Program-made: the position numbers and the translations under genes | Origin: JBCBWG01 sp036804185 | Lineage (GTDB): Bacteria; Pseudomonadota; Alphaproteobacteria; Rhizobiales; Hyphomicrobiaceae | Assembly (NCBI GenBank): GCA_050330095.1 | Contig: JBHJOC010000007.1 | Span: forward strand, 1-64,000 | Direction of reading: 5' to 3' | DNA length: 64,000 nucleotides | Shown here: piece by piece, positions 1 to 7,606 of the stretch | How positions within the stretch are numbered: the stretch's first letter is position 1 | Layout: each line of letters begins with the position of its first letter | Notes under the pieces: model-generated | What the model saw: only the letters and a program-made list of their open reading frames with translations | Database searches by the model: none | Told to the model about the DNA's origin: nothing

Positions 1-371
1 TGGTGCTCGATGATGCGTTTGGTCTGCGCTGGGTGCGCTCGTTCCCGAATCCGGACGGCGTCCTCGTGCCAGGACAGTTCGTCAAAGTGGTGCTGACGGA
101 CGATGAACCCGAGGCGCGCGTCGTCGTGCCCCAGTCTTCGGTGCAGGAGAACCAGTCGGGCCCGTTCGTCCTCGCGCTCGATGCGGAAAACCGCGTCAGC
201 TTGCGCCCGATCCAGACGGGACAACGGATCGGAACCGAAGTGGTCGTGACGGAGGGGCTCGAACCCGGCGAAACGATCATTGTCGATGGCATCCAGAAGG
301 TGCGGCCCGGGATCCGCGTATCCCCGACCATGGCGCGCACCCAGGAGCAAGCGGTGCGCGGGCGTCCGTAA
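1..371 (+). CDS. RND efflux periplasmic adaptor, C-terminal fragment
   Basis: This is the last 120 or so residues of a membrane-fusion (AcrA/MexA-type) adaptor, which links an inner-membrane RND pump to an outer-membrane channel. The gene starts upstream of the window, and the GTG at position 3 is probably internal. The visible part has the beta-barrel and membrane-proximal domain pattern of the family: PGQFVKVVL, then VVPQSSVQ, then a long ETIIVDGIQKVRPGIRV stretch near the end. The next gene on the same strand is the RND permease, so the two form a pump operon. Substrate cannot be told. The family call is good for a fragment. Confidence 0.85.
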   Translation, partial: VLDDAFGLRWVRSFPNPDGVLVPGQFVKVVLTDDEPEARVVVPQSSVQENQSGPFVLALDAENRVSLRPIQTGQRIGTEVVVTEGLEPGETIIVDGIQKVRPGIRVSPTMARTQEQAVRGRP

Positions 372-554
372 GGGGCTTTTGGCTCAGGGTGGATGCACGC
401 CGAAGCCGCGCAAGCGACAACGCAAGTGCGCCGGCCGAGCGGGGGGCAAGGTGCGAAACCGGGGCAGCGCCGCACGCGAGATGGTCTGGTCGATGTCTCG
501 CTAAGCGGAATTGGCTTTGGACGCGGACGGCGCAATCAAGGATCGGTGGCCTGC

Positions 555-3500
555 ATGTTCAGCGCATTCTTCATCGACCGGCCGAAATTCGCGTTTGTGA
601 TCGCGATTGTGACCCTGCTGGCTGGCGCCCTGGCACTCGCGGCACTTCCCGTAGCTGAGTATCCCGCGCTCACCCCGCCGCAGGTCCAAGTCACAGCCAA
701 ATACCCCGGCGCGAACGCCGAGGTCGTGGAAAAGACCGTTGCGACGGTCATCGAAGCCGAAGTGAACGGCGTCGAGGGCATGGCGTACATGGCCTCGAAG
801 AGCGGCAACGACGGCAGCTACCGCCTGACGATCACATTCGCGATCGGAACCGACGGCAACGCAGCCCAGGTCAACGTTCAGAACAGGGTCGCGCAGGCGA
901 GCGCCAAGCTGCCGGAAGAGGTTGCGCGCCAGGGTGTTACAACCCGCAAGCAGTCGACGAGCATGCTACTGGTGGCCTCGGTGTTCTCGCCCAACGGCAC
1001 CCGCGACTCCCTGTTCCTCAGCAACTACACAGCGATCAACATTCGCGACGCCCTGGCGCGCGTTCCGGGCGTCGCCGGCGTCGACATCCTCGGCGGCCGT
1101 GACTACGCGATGCGCGTCTGGCTCCAGCCAGACCGCTTGACGAGCCTCGGGCTGACTGCGACGGACGTGATCAGCGCCATTCGTGAGCAGAATATCCAGG
1201 TGTCTCCTGGCAGCATAGGCGCCGAGCCAGCGCCCGCCGGCCAGCAGTTTCAGTATACGTTGCGCGCCGATGGCCGCCTCGAGGACGTCGCGCAGTTTCG
1301 CGACATCGTTCTCGTTGCCAACACCGACGGGTCGGTGGTGCGGCTCGGCGACGTTGCGCGCTTGGAGCTTGGCGCCGAGACCTACGGCTGGTTTGGCCAG
1401 TTGAACGGCAAGCCAGCGGCGCTCTTGGCCGTCTACCAGTCGCCTGATGCAAACGCCTTGAACGTCGCCAAGTCGGTCAAAGCTGAGCTTGAGAGGCTTG
1501 CTCAGCGGTTTCCGGACGATGTTGAAGCGCGCGTGACCTACGACACGACGGTCTATGTCGAGACGTCCATGCGAGAGGTTCTGATCACGCTCTTGCAGGC
1601 GCTCGGTCTCGTCGTGCTGGTCGTCTACGTGTTTCTCCAGGACTGGCGCTCGACCCTCATTCCCGCCATCGCGATCCCGGTGTCGCTCATCGGCACCTTC
1701 GCCGCGCTACTCGCCATGGGCTTCACGATCAACACGATCTCGATGTTTGGTTTGATCCTTGCGATTGGCGTCGTCGTCGATGATGCCATTGTGGTCGTCG
1801 AAAACGTCCAGCGCCATCTTGCCAATGGACTGTCACCGCGCGATGCGACGCGCAAGGCGATGGAGGAGGTCACGGCGCCCGTCGTCGCAACGACGCTCGT
1901 TCTGCTCGCCGTATTCGTTCCCGTCGCCTTCACGCCGGGCCTGACCGGGCGCTTGTTCGAACAATTCGCGGCTACCATTTCCGTGGCCGTTGCCCTGTCG
2001 TCGATCAACGCACTGACGCTCAGCCCGGCGCTCTGTGCGACGCTTCTGCGCCCACAGCTGCAGGCGACACGCGGGCCGCTCGCTTGGTTCGAGAGCGGCA
2101 TCGACCGGGCGCGCTCGGCCTATTCGGGGCTCGTCAGGCGGCTCTTGCGCATGCTCGCTGCAAGCATGGCGATGCTGCTCATCGTCGGCCTTGCAACGGG
2201 ATGGCTATTCTCGCGCATGCCGACCGGATTTCTGCCGGCAGAGGACCGCGGCGCATTTTTCGTCGATGTCCGATTGCCGGACGGCGCAGCGCTCGCCCGC
2301 ACGGGTGCCGTCCTGTCGCAGGTTGAAGAGACGATCATGCAGACGCCGGGTGTCGCGAACGTCATGTCGGTCGCCGGCTATTCGCTGCTCCAGGGCGGCG
2401 TCGTCCCGAACGGTGCAATGGTCATCGCGGTGCTGGAGCCCTGGGGCGCACGAACGGCGCCCGAGGTCTCGTTGCGTGGCATCTTGACAGGGCTCGCCCC
2501 GAAACTGGCGGCCATCCCGTCAGCAACGATCATCCCGTTCAATCCGCCGCCGATCCCGGGTCTTGGTTCGACGGGTGGCTTTGAGTTCGTGCTCCAGGAC
2601 ACCGAAGGCCGCCCGCCGCAAGCCCTGCAGGCCGCACTCGGTGGTCTCATCATCGCCGCCAACGAACGCGCCGAGCTCGAGCGGGTGTTCTCGACCTTCC
2701 GTGCAAGCTCGCCGCAGCTGCTGATCGACGTGAACCGCGACCTCGCCAAGACGAAGGGCGTTTCGATCGCTGACATCTTCACCGTCCTGGGTTCGAATTT
2801 TGGGTCCTATTACGTGAATGATTTCAATCGATTCGGCCGCGTGTTCCGCGTTTTTGTCCAGGCTGAGGCTGATCGCCGCGCGCGGCCTGAGGATATCGCT
2901 TCTCTCTATGTGCGAAGCCGTACGGGCGAGATGGTTCCGCTTGCCACGCTTGTCACCGTGACGCCAACACTCGGGCCTGAAACCATCGAGCGCTACAACA
3001 TGTTCCGTTCAGCGACCGTCAATGGGCAGCCTGCCGCAGGTTTCAGCTCAGGAGATGCAATCGCTGCGATGAACCAGACGGCTGCGACGGCGCTGACAGC
3101 CGGCTTCGCAGGCGAATGGACCGGCATGTCGCGGGAGGAGATCGCGGCGGGTGACGCGGGCGCCCTCGTGTTCGCCCTATCGATCCTGTTCGCCTACCTG
3201 TTTCTGGTTGCACAGTATGAGAGCTGGACGATCCCACTGCCCGTCATGCTGTCGGTGGTATTTGCCGTGCTCGGCGCTCTCGGAGCGCTCGCTCTCGCTG
3301 GCATCCCGCTCAACGCCTACGCACAGGTCGGGCTCGTGCTGCTGATCGGGCTCGCGGCCAAGAACGCGATCCTGATCGTCGAGTTTGCAAAGGATCTGCG
3401 CGAGCGGGGGACCCCGATCCTGGAGGCGGCAGAACAGGCGGCCTCTTTGAGATTCCGGGCGGTCATGATGACCGCGCTGTCATTCGTGCTTGGTGTCCTG

Positions 3501-3731
3501 CCGCTGGTGCTGGCATCGGGCGCCGGGGCTGCGAGCCGGGTGTCTGTTGGCATGACCGTCTTCGGTGGCATGCTGGTCGCGACGATCGTAGGCGTGGTCA
3601 TGATCCCGTCGCTCTATGCCGCGTTTCAAGGCGCTCGAGAATGGATGTCGCGCCGGCCTGCACCGGAGCGGACCACTGCGGACGCCGAACAGACCGCGGC
3701 GAGTCAGGGCGCGAATGCGAAACGTGCGTGA
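555..3731 (+). CDS. RND multidrug efflux permease, HAE1 type
   Basis: Inner-membrane proton-driven pump of the AcrB/MexB (hydrophobe/amphiphile exporter) type, 1058 residues, the usual size. The first membrane helix follows at once after MFSAFFIDRPKFAFVIAIV. Large periplasmic loops follow, then helices 2-6 with the charged pair in GVVVDDAIVVVENV, and a second half with helices 8-12 including IGLAAKNAILIVEFAKDL. An in-frame ATG at 393 would add 54 basic residues that do not fit the family, so the ATG at 555 is chosen; an AAGGA sits upstream. It lies 183 bases after the adaptor and completes the pump except for the outer-membrane channel, which is not in view. Confidence 0.93.
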   Translation: MFSAFFIDRPKFAFVIAIVTLLAGALALAALPVAEYPALTPPQVQVTAKYPGANAEVVEKTVATVIEAEVNGVEGMAYMASKSGNDGSYRLTITFAIGTDGNAAQVNVQNRVAQASAKLPEEVARQGVTTRKQSTSMLLVASVFSPNGTRDSLFLSNYTAINIRDALARVPGVAGVDILGGRDYAMRVWLQPDRLTSLGLTATDVISAIREQNIQVSPGSIGAEPAPAGQQFQYTLRADGRLEDVAQFRDIVLVANTDGSVVRLGDVARLELGAETYGWFGQLNGKPAALLAVYQSPDANALNVAKSVKAELERLAQRFPDDVEARVTYDTTVYVETSMREVLITLLQALGLVVLVVYVFLQDWRSTLIPAIAIPVSLIGTFAALLAMGFTINTISMFGLILAIGVVVDDAIVVVENVQRHLANGLSPRDATRKAMEEVTAPVVATTLVLLAVFVPVAFTPGLTGRLFEQFAATISVAVALSSINALTLSPALCATLLRPQLQATRGPLAWFESGIDRARSAYSGLVRRLLRMLAASMAMLLIVGLATGWLFSRMPTGFLPAEDRGAFFVDVRLPDGAALARTGAVLSQVEETIMQTPGVANVMSVAGYSLLQGGVVPNGAMVIAVLEPWGARTAPEVSLRGILTGLAPKLAAIPSATIIPFNPPPIPGLGSTGGFEFVLQDTEGRPPQALQAALGGLIIAANERAELERVFSTFRASSPQLLIDVNRDLAKTKGVSIADIFTVLGSNFGSYYVNDFNRFGRVFRVFVQAEADRRARPEDIASLYVRSRTGEMVPLATLVTVTPTLGPETIERYNMFRSATVNGQPAAGFSSGDAIAAMNQTAATALTAGFAGEWTGMSREEIAAGDAGALVFALSILFAYLFLVAQYESWTIPLPVMLSVVFAVLGALGALALAGIPLNAYAQVGLVLLIGLAAKNAILIVEFAKDLRERGTPILEAAEQAASLRFRAVMMTALSFVLGVLPLVLASGAGAASRVSVGMTVFGGMLVATIVGVVMIPSLYAAFQGAREWMSRRPAPERTTADAEQTAASQGANAKRA

Positions 3732-3869
3732 GGAGCACTGTCCGAAGGCGCGTTGGCCCCGGGCAGAAATAGAGCACGACGGGCGGGCCTGGATGATCCG
3801 GTCGCGCAGCGAGCGGGCCGAAATGCCACCGTTGCCCAAGGCTCTCCGCGACGCGACAGTCCGTCCGTC

Positions 3870-4217
3870 TCACCGACCGCCTCTGCGCGCGCATTCGATG
3901 CAGGTCGTCACTGATGGATCGAACTCCAGGCGCTTGATGGCAATATCCTCACCGCAGGCGAGACATGCGCCGAAACTGTCGTCAGCGATTCTCTGCAGGG
4001 CCGCTGCAATGCGCGTCAACTCGGACTGGCGCTGACGGTCAGCTGCAAGCGCCAACTGCTGGGCCTGCATGGCATCGATGCGCGATACCCGCCCGACGCT
4101 CGTCTGGTCCAGTTCAACCGGTGATCGGCTCTCGTAACTGATCTGCTTCAAGTCGGTGAGCTCTGCCTGCCGAGAAAGCAGCTTTTGCTTCAGGCGCCCT
4201 ATATCCCGATGGTTCAT
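3870..4217 (-). CDS. TraR/DksA-family zinc-finger protein
   Basis: A 115-residue protein with a coiled-coil N-terminal half and a C-terminal four-cysteine zinc finger (C85, C88, C106, C109). The central motif VELDQTSVGRVSRIDAMQ is typical of short DksA/TraR relatives that bind in the RNA polymerase secondary channel or act on stress responses. The start at 4217 is chosen because the longer frame overlaps the upstream ABC ATPase and lacks family similarity. The gene lies downstream of the ABC exporter operon on the same strand and is convergent with the RND pump. It is shorter than true DksA (about 150), so a dksA symbol is not given. Confidence 0.85.
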   Translation of the reverse strand: MNHRDIGRLKQKLLSRQAELTDLKQISYESRSPVELDQTSVGRVSRIDAMQAQQLALAADRQRQSELTRIAAALQRIADDSFGACLACGEDIAIKRLEFDPSVTTCIECARRGGR

Positions 4218-4264
4218 GTCGTCTGGCTCCAAGGTCGAAGGCTGCCCGACGCAAGCGCCTCCGA

Positions 4265-5008
4265 TCAGCCGGGTCGCACAGCGGCTTGAAGCCACCCGTC
4301 GTTGACGATCTCGCCGTCGACCAGTGTCACGTGGCGGTCGACGCGGGCGGCGAGGTCGAGGTTGTGTGTCACCATGATGACGACCTTTCCGGCTTCCTTG
4401 GTCAAGCGGCGGAACAGTTGGAACACGACCTCGGAGTTTTTCGAGTCGAGGTTGCCCGTCGGTTCATCCGCGATCACGATCAGGGGATCGTTGGCAAGGG
4501 CTCGAGCGATCGCGACCCGCTGGCGCTCGCCGCCGGACAATTGATGCGGCCGCTTGAGGCCAGCGCCAGACAAGGCGAACTGCTCGAGCAGCGCATCGGC
4601 GCGCGCCGCCATCGCGTCCGGCGACCATAGTCCGAGCTTGCGCATCGGCAACATGACGTTGTCGCGCGCACTGAACTCGCCGAGCAGAAAATGAAATTGG
4701 AACACGAAGCCGATGTCCCGCAGGCGGATCATTTCGCGCTCGCTTGGAGATGCAGCCGTCGCATCAACGCCGTTGATGAAGATCCGGCCGCGCGTTGGCG
4801 TATCCAGGAGCCCGATCAGGTAAATGAGCGACGACTTGCCAGAGCCTGATGGGCCTGTGACGGCAAGGAATTCGCCTGGCGCGACGCTCATCGACACGTT
4901 CTTGACCAGTGTGACGGGCTCCGGGCCGTCATGGAGAATGCGCGTCACGTCCTCGAGGATCACGGCTCGCGTGCCGGGTGTGCCTGGCTGGCGCTCTTCG
5001 TTCGTCAT
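4265..5008 (-). CDS. ABC transporter ATP-binding protein, MacB/LolD type
   Basis: A 247-residue cytoplasmic ATPase. Walker A is GPSGSGKSS, the signature is LSGGERQR, Walker B runs into ADEPTGNLDS and the switch histidine is in VTHN. The NLDSKNSEVVFQLF segment after Walker B is typical of the LolD/MacB/FtsE group, whose members move lipoproteins, lipids or drugs rather than importing solutes. Its ATG overlaps the stop of the permease gene by 4 bases, so the two are translationally coupled. With the adaptor upstream this makes a split MacAB-like exporter. Substrate unknown. Confidence 0.92.
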   Translation of the reverse strand: MTNEERQPGTPGTRAVILEDVTRILHDGPEPVTLVKNVSMSVAPGEFLAVTGPSGSGKSSLIYLIGLLDTPTRGRIFINGVDATAASPSEREMIRLRDIGFVFQFHFLLGEFSARDNVMLPMRKLGLWSPDAMAARADALLEQFALSGAGLKRPHQLSGGERQRVAIARALANDPLIVIADEPTGNLDSKNSEVVFQLFRRLTKEAGKVVIMVTHNLDLAARVDRHVTLVDGEIVNDGWLQAAVRPG

Positions 5009-6249
5009 GCCGCGCCCCGGATCACGTCGACCGGATTGAGGGCCGCAGCGGCACGCGCCGGCAGGAACGCTGCGAGAACGGAGACCAGGATCGCGATTCC
5101 GCCCCCTGAGATGTAATGCCAGATTGATCGGTTGAGAATGAAGCCTTGGGCGCGGATCATGCCCTCGATGTCGAACTCAATCGACGCAAGGAGGAGCGTC
5201 AGAAGGTAGCCAAGCACCCACCCGAGCAGGACGCCGGTACAGCCGACGATCAAGCCCTGGAAGACGAAGATGAGGCGGATGTCGCGTTCAGAAAATCCTA
5301 TTGATTTCAGAATCGCGACGTCGTGGCGCTTCTCGTTCACGATGGTCGAGATGATGTTGTAAATTCCGAACGCGGAAACGAGCAGAATGGCGCCGACCGT
5401 TGAGTACATAATCCCGTTCTGAATGACGAAAATTCCGAAGATGTTCTGGTTCGCCTCCGTCCATGTCTCGGCCTTGTAGCCAAAGCGGCGCTCAAGGTCG
5501 CGGGCGACCGCATCGGCCTGCTCGATGTCGGCGAGCCGGATGCGGATCTGGTCGATCACGTTGGCGCGCGCCTGCAGCACCTGGTTCTTCTTGAGGCTGA
5601 CGTAGCCGCGGCTGTCGTCGAGGTTCACGATCCCGGTCTCGAACAGACCGACGACCTTCATTGCAAGCGTCACGCCCTGCCCGGAAATCAGCGTTACTGT
5701 ATTGCCGACCGTGATCCCGGCTTTCCTTGCGAGCGTGGCGCCAAGGATCAATCCGTTCTGGTTGGCGACCAAATCCTGCAGTCGGCCCTCTACCATGTCC
5801 GCATCGAGGCTCGACACGCGGCTCTCGATCGAGGGGTCGATACCGAACAGGGTGACCGACACATCCCGAGAGCCATAGCGAATGAACGCCTGTCCCGTCA
5901 GCGTCGGGGCAACCGCGAGATCGCTGCGCTGGGCGAGATCGGCGAGGATCTCGTTGGCGATCCTGACACCACGCGGCTCGTTGCGAGGTTTGAGGCCGCG
6001 CAGCTCGACCGCGTCTGCGATGCGCGCTGCAATGGCGGGTTGGATCGGCGCGGTACGGAACTCGTCACGGATGACGATGTGGGGCGAGATATCGACGATG
6101 CGGCGCACGAAGTCCTGCTGGAAGCCTTGCATCAATGCGGAGATGCCGATGTAGAATCCGACGCCCAGCATCACACCCAGAACCGAAACGGCCGTCTGGC
6201 GTGGGCGGCTCAGGACATAGGCTCTCGCAATCGCGAACTGCTCGGTCAT
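5005..6249 (-). CDS. ABC transporter permease, FtsX/MacB type
   Basis: A 414-residue inner-membrane permease with the FtsX layout: one N-terminal helix (TAVSVLGVMLGVGFYIGI), a large periplasmic MacB-type domain, then three helices in the last third (around IMYSTVGAILLVSAFGIYN, LIFVFQGLIVGCTGVLLG and ISGGGIAILVSVLAAFLPA). The conserved PARAAAALNPVDVIR tail is the usual end of this family. It overlaps the adaptor gene upstream and the ATPase gene downstream by 4 bases each. Together they form a three-part exporter. LolC/LolE-like function is possible, but the HlyD-type adaptor neighbour favours MacAB/DevBCA-like export. Confidence 0.92.
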   Translation of the reverse strand: MTEQFAIARAYVLSRPRQTAVSVLGVMLGVGFYIGISALMQGFQQDFVRRIVDISPHIVIRDEFRTAPIQPAIAARIADAVELRGLKPRNEPRGVRIANEILADLAQRSDLAVAPTLTGQAFIRYGSRDVSVTLFGIDPSIESRVSSLDADMVEGRLQDLVANQNGLILGATLARKAGITVGNTVTLISGQGVTLAMKVVGLFETGIVNLDDSRGYVSLKKNQVLQARANVIDQIRIRLADIEQADAVARDLERRFGYKAETWTEANQNIFGIFVIQNGIMYSTVGAILLVSAFGIYNIISTIVNEKRHDVAILKSIGFSERDIRLIFVFQGLIVGCTGVLLGWVLGYLLTLLLASIEFDIEGMIRAQGFILNRSIWHYISGGGIAILVSVLAAFLPARAAAALNPVDVIRGAA

Positions 6250-7265
6250 GATCGCTCCAGCCGCCGTCGTGCCTGCTCGGCGTCGCGCACGACGACCGTA
6301 TCATCGCTGATGCCCGACACGATCTCGATCTGTGCCTCGGAACGGATGCCGGTTTCGACGGGCAAACGCTGAATGCGTCCGCGGTCGATAATGTACACGT
6401 GACCGTCGAGGACGCTGCTGACCGGGAGCAGTCTGGCGTTCTCAGCTTCCCTTACGACGATGTTGATGTCCGTCGTCATGCCGACCATCAGGCCTGTTTC
6501 CGGTGGCAAGCTGATGCGAATGCGGAACGTCTTGCCGACCGGGTCGCCCTGCAGCGTGATGTGAGAGACTGCGCCGCGGACCACGCGATCGGGAAACGCG
6601 TCCGATTTGACGAGTACGGTCTGGCCCTGTCGAACCGTCGCGATATCCTCTTCATCGATCGTGGCGGTGACTTGCAGTTCCGTCGGGTCACCAACCCAGA
6701 TGACCGGACGACCAGCTTCGATCAGCTCTCCCAACTCGCCTTCTCGACGCAACACCACGCCGTCGATGGGCGACACCAGCTGCATGCGCGCGATGCGATA
6801 CTTCTGCGCTTCGACCCGTGCGAGCGCTTCTTCGCGTTGGGCCCGGAGCTCATCGACCTGGGCGCGTGGGATGATGGTGCGTTCGACGAGGACGAGTTTG
6901 CGGTTCAGCTCCTCGGTCAAGAGACGAGCGCGCGCTTCGAGTTCGCCGAGGATGGCACGCTCGACAGCATCGTCCTGAAGCGCGAGCACTTGGCCGCTTT
7001 GGACCTGTTCGCCCTCGGCGACACGGAACGCGACGAGCCGCGCTGTCTGGACCGCTGCGAGCCGTGCCCATGTGACGGGCTCGACCTGACCCGTTCCATA
7101 GACGGCAAGCACGGCAGTGCCACGCACCGGGGCCACTGTGTCCAGACGCGGCTGCGCCGTGGTGCGAGCGAGCCAGAGCCCGGCTGCAAGGGCGAGCGCC
7201 GCGATCAGCGTCCATCGTGTCCATGGCCCAAGCCGCAGCCAGGGCGGGGTCAACGTCTTCGACAT
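6246..7265 (-). CDS. HlyD/MacA-family periplasmic adaptor of the ABC exporter
   Basis: A 339-residue membrane-fusion protein. It has a short cytoplasmic stretch, one N-terminal helix (RWTLIAALALAAGLWLA), a lipoyl/barrel-sandwich half (VEPVTWARLAAVQTARLV), a coiled-coil hairpin in the middle and the second lipoyl half (LVSPIDGVVLRREGELGE), then a beta-barrel and the end domain (GISDDTVVVRDAEQARRR). The start at 7265 is preferred; an in-frame ATG at 7370 would add 35 polar residues before the helix. It leads the three-gene exporter operon with 4-base overlaps. Confidence 0.9.
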   Translation of the reverse strand: MSKTLTPPWLRLGPWTRWTLIAALALAAGLWLARTTAQPRLDTVAPVRGTAVLAVYGTGQVEPVTWARLAAVQTARLVAFRVAEGEQVQSGQVLALQDDAVERAILGELEARARLLTEELNRKLVLVERTIIPRAQVDELRAQREEALARVEAQKYRIARMQLVSPIDGVVLRREGELGELIEAGRPVIWVGDPTELQVTATIDEEDIATVRQGQTVLVKSDAFPDRVVRGAVSHITLQGDPVGKTFRIRISLPPETGLMVGMTTDINIVVREAENARLLPVSSVLDGHVYIIDRGRIQRLPVETGIRSEAQIEIVSGISDDTVVVRDAEQARRRLERS

Positions 7266-7606
7266 CGCCGAAACCTGGGCAGGCCAGCCGGTCCGGTGTG
7301 CGGAGAGCGGACTGGATGGCTGCCGCTCCCGCTTCACCCGGCTATCGGTTTTCTGGTCATCGAGCAGCATTACCGAACCGCCATTACCCCGCTGTCCGCC
7401 GGCCGATCATGCCGACCTGCGCACGGTAATGCCAATTCCCAGCGGGAAAAGGGCCGCTACGTTCAATCTGCGACTTTCAATCTGCGACGTTCAATTCGGG
7501 CTGCCCGCTGGCGTACGAGCGCGCGAGGTGGCTCTGTTCGCCACCCCTCCGCATGAGCCATGGAACCGCCGCGTCCCGCTCAGGTGGACGGGATATCGGG
7601 TGTCCG
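7266..7606. other. Intergenic region downstream of secA with a short tandem repeat
   Basis: This gap separates the secA stop from the adaptor start, both on the minus strand. It should hold the exporter promoter and possibly the secA terminator, but I see no convincing hairpin with a T-run. It contains a short tandem repeat, listed separately. Open frames crossing it are short and have no recognisable product. Confidence 0.5.
7462..7498. repeat. 14-base tandem repeat, about 2.6 copies
   Basis: Two successive 14-base units begin TTCAATCTGCGAC, at 7462 and 7476, and a third partial unit starts TTCAATTCGGG at 7490. The copies differ at the last base only, apart from the decayed third unit. No function is evident; it lies in the gap between the exporter operon and secA. 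Confidence 0.7.
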
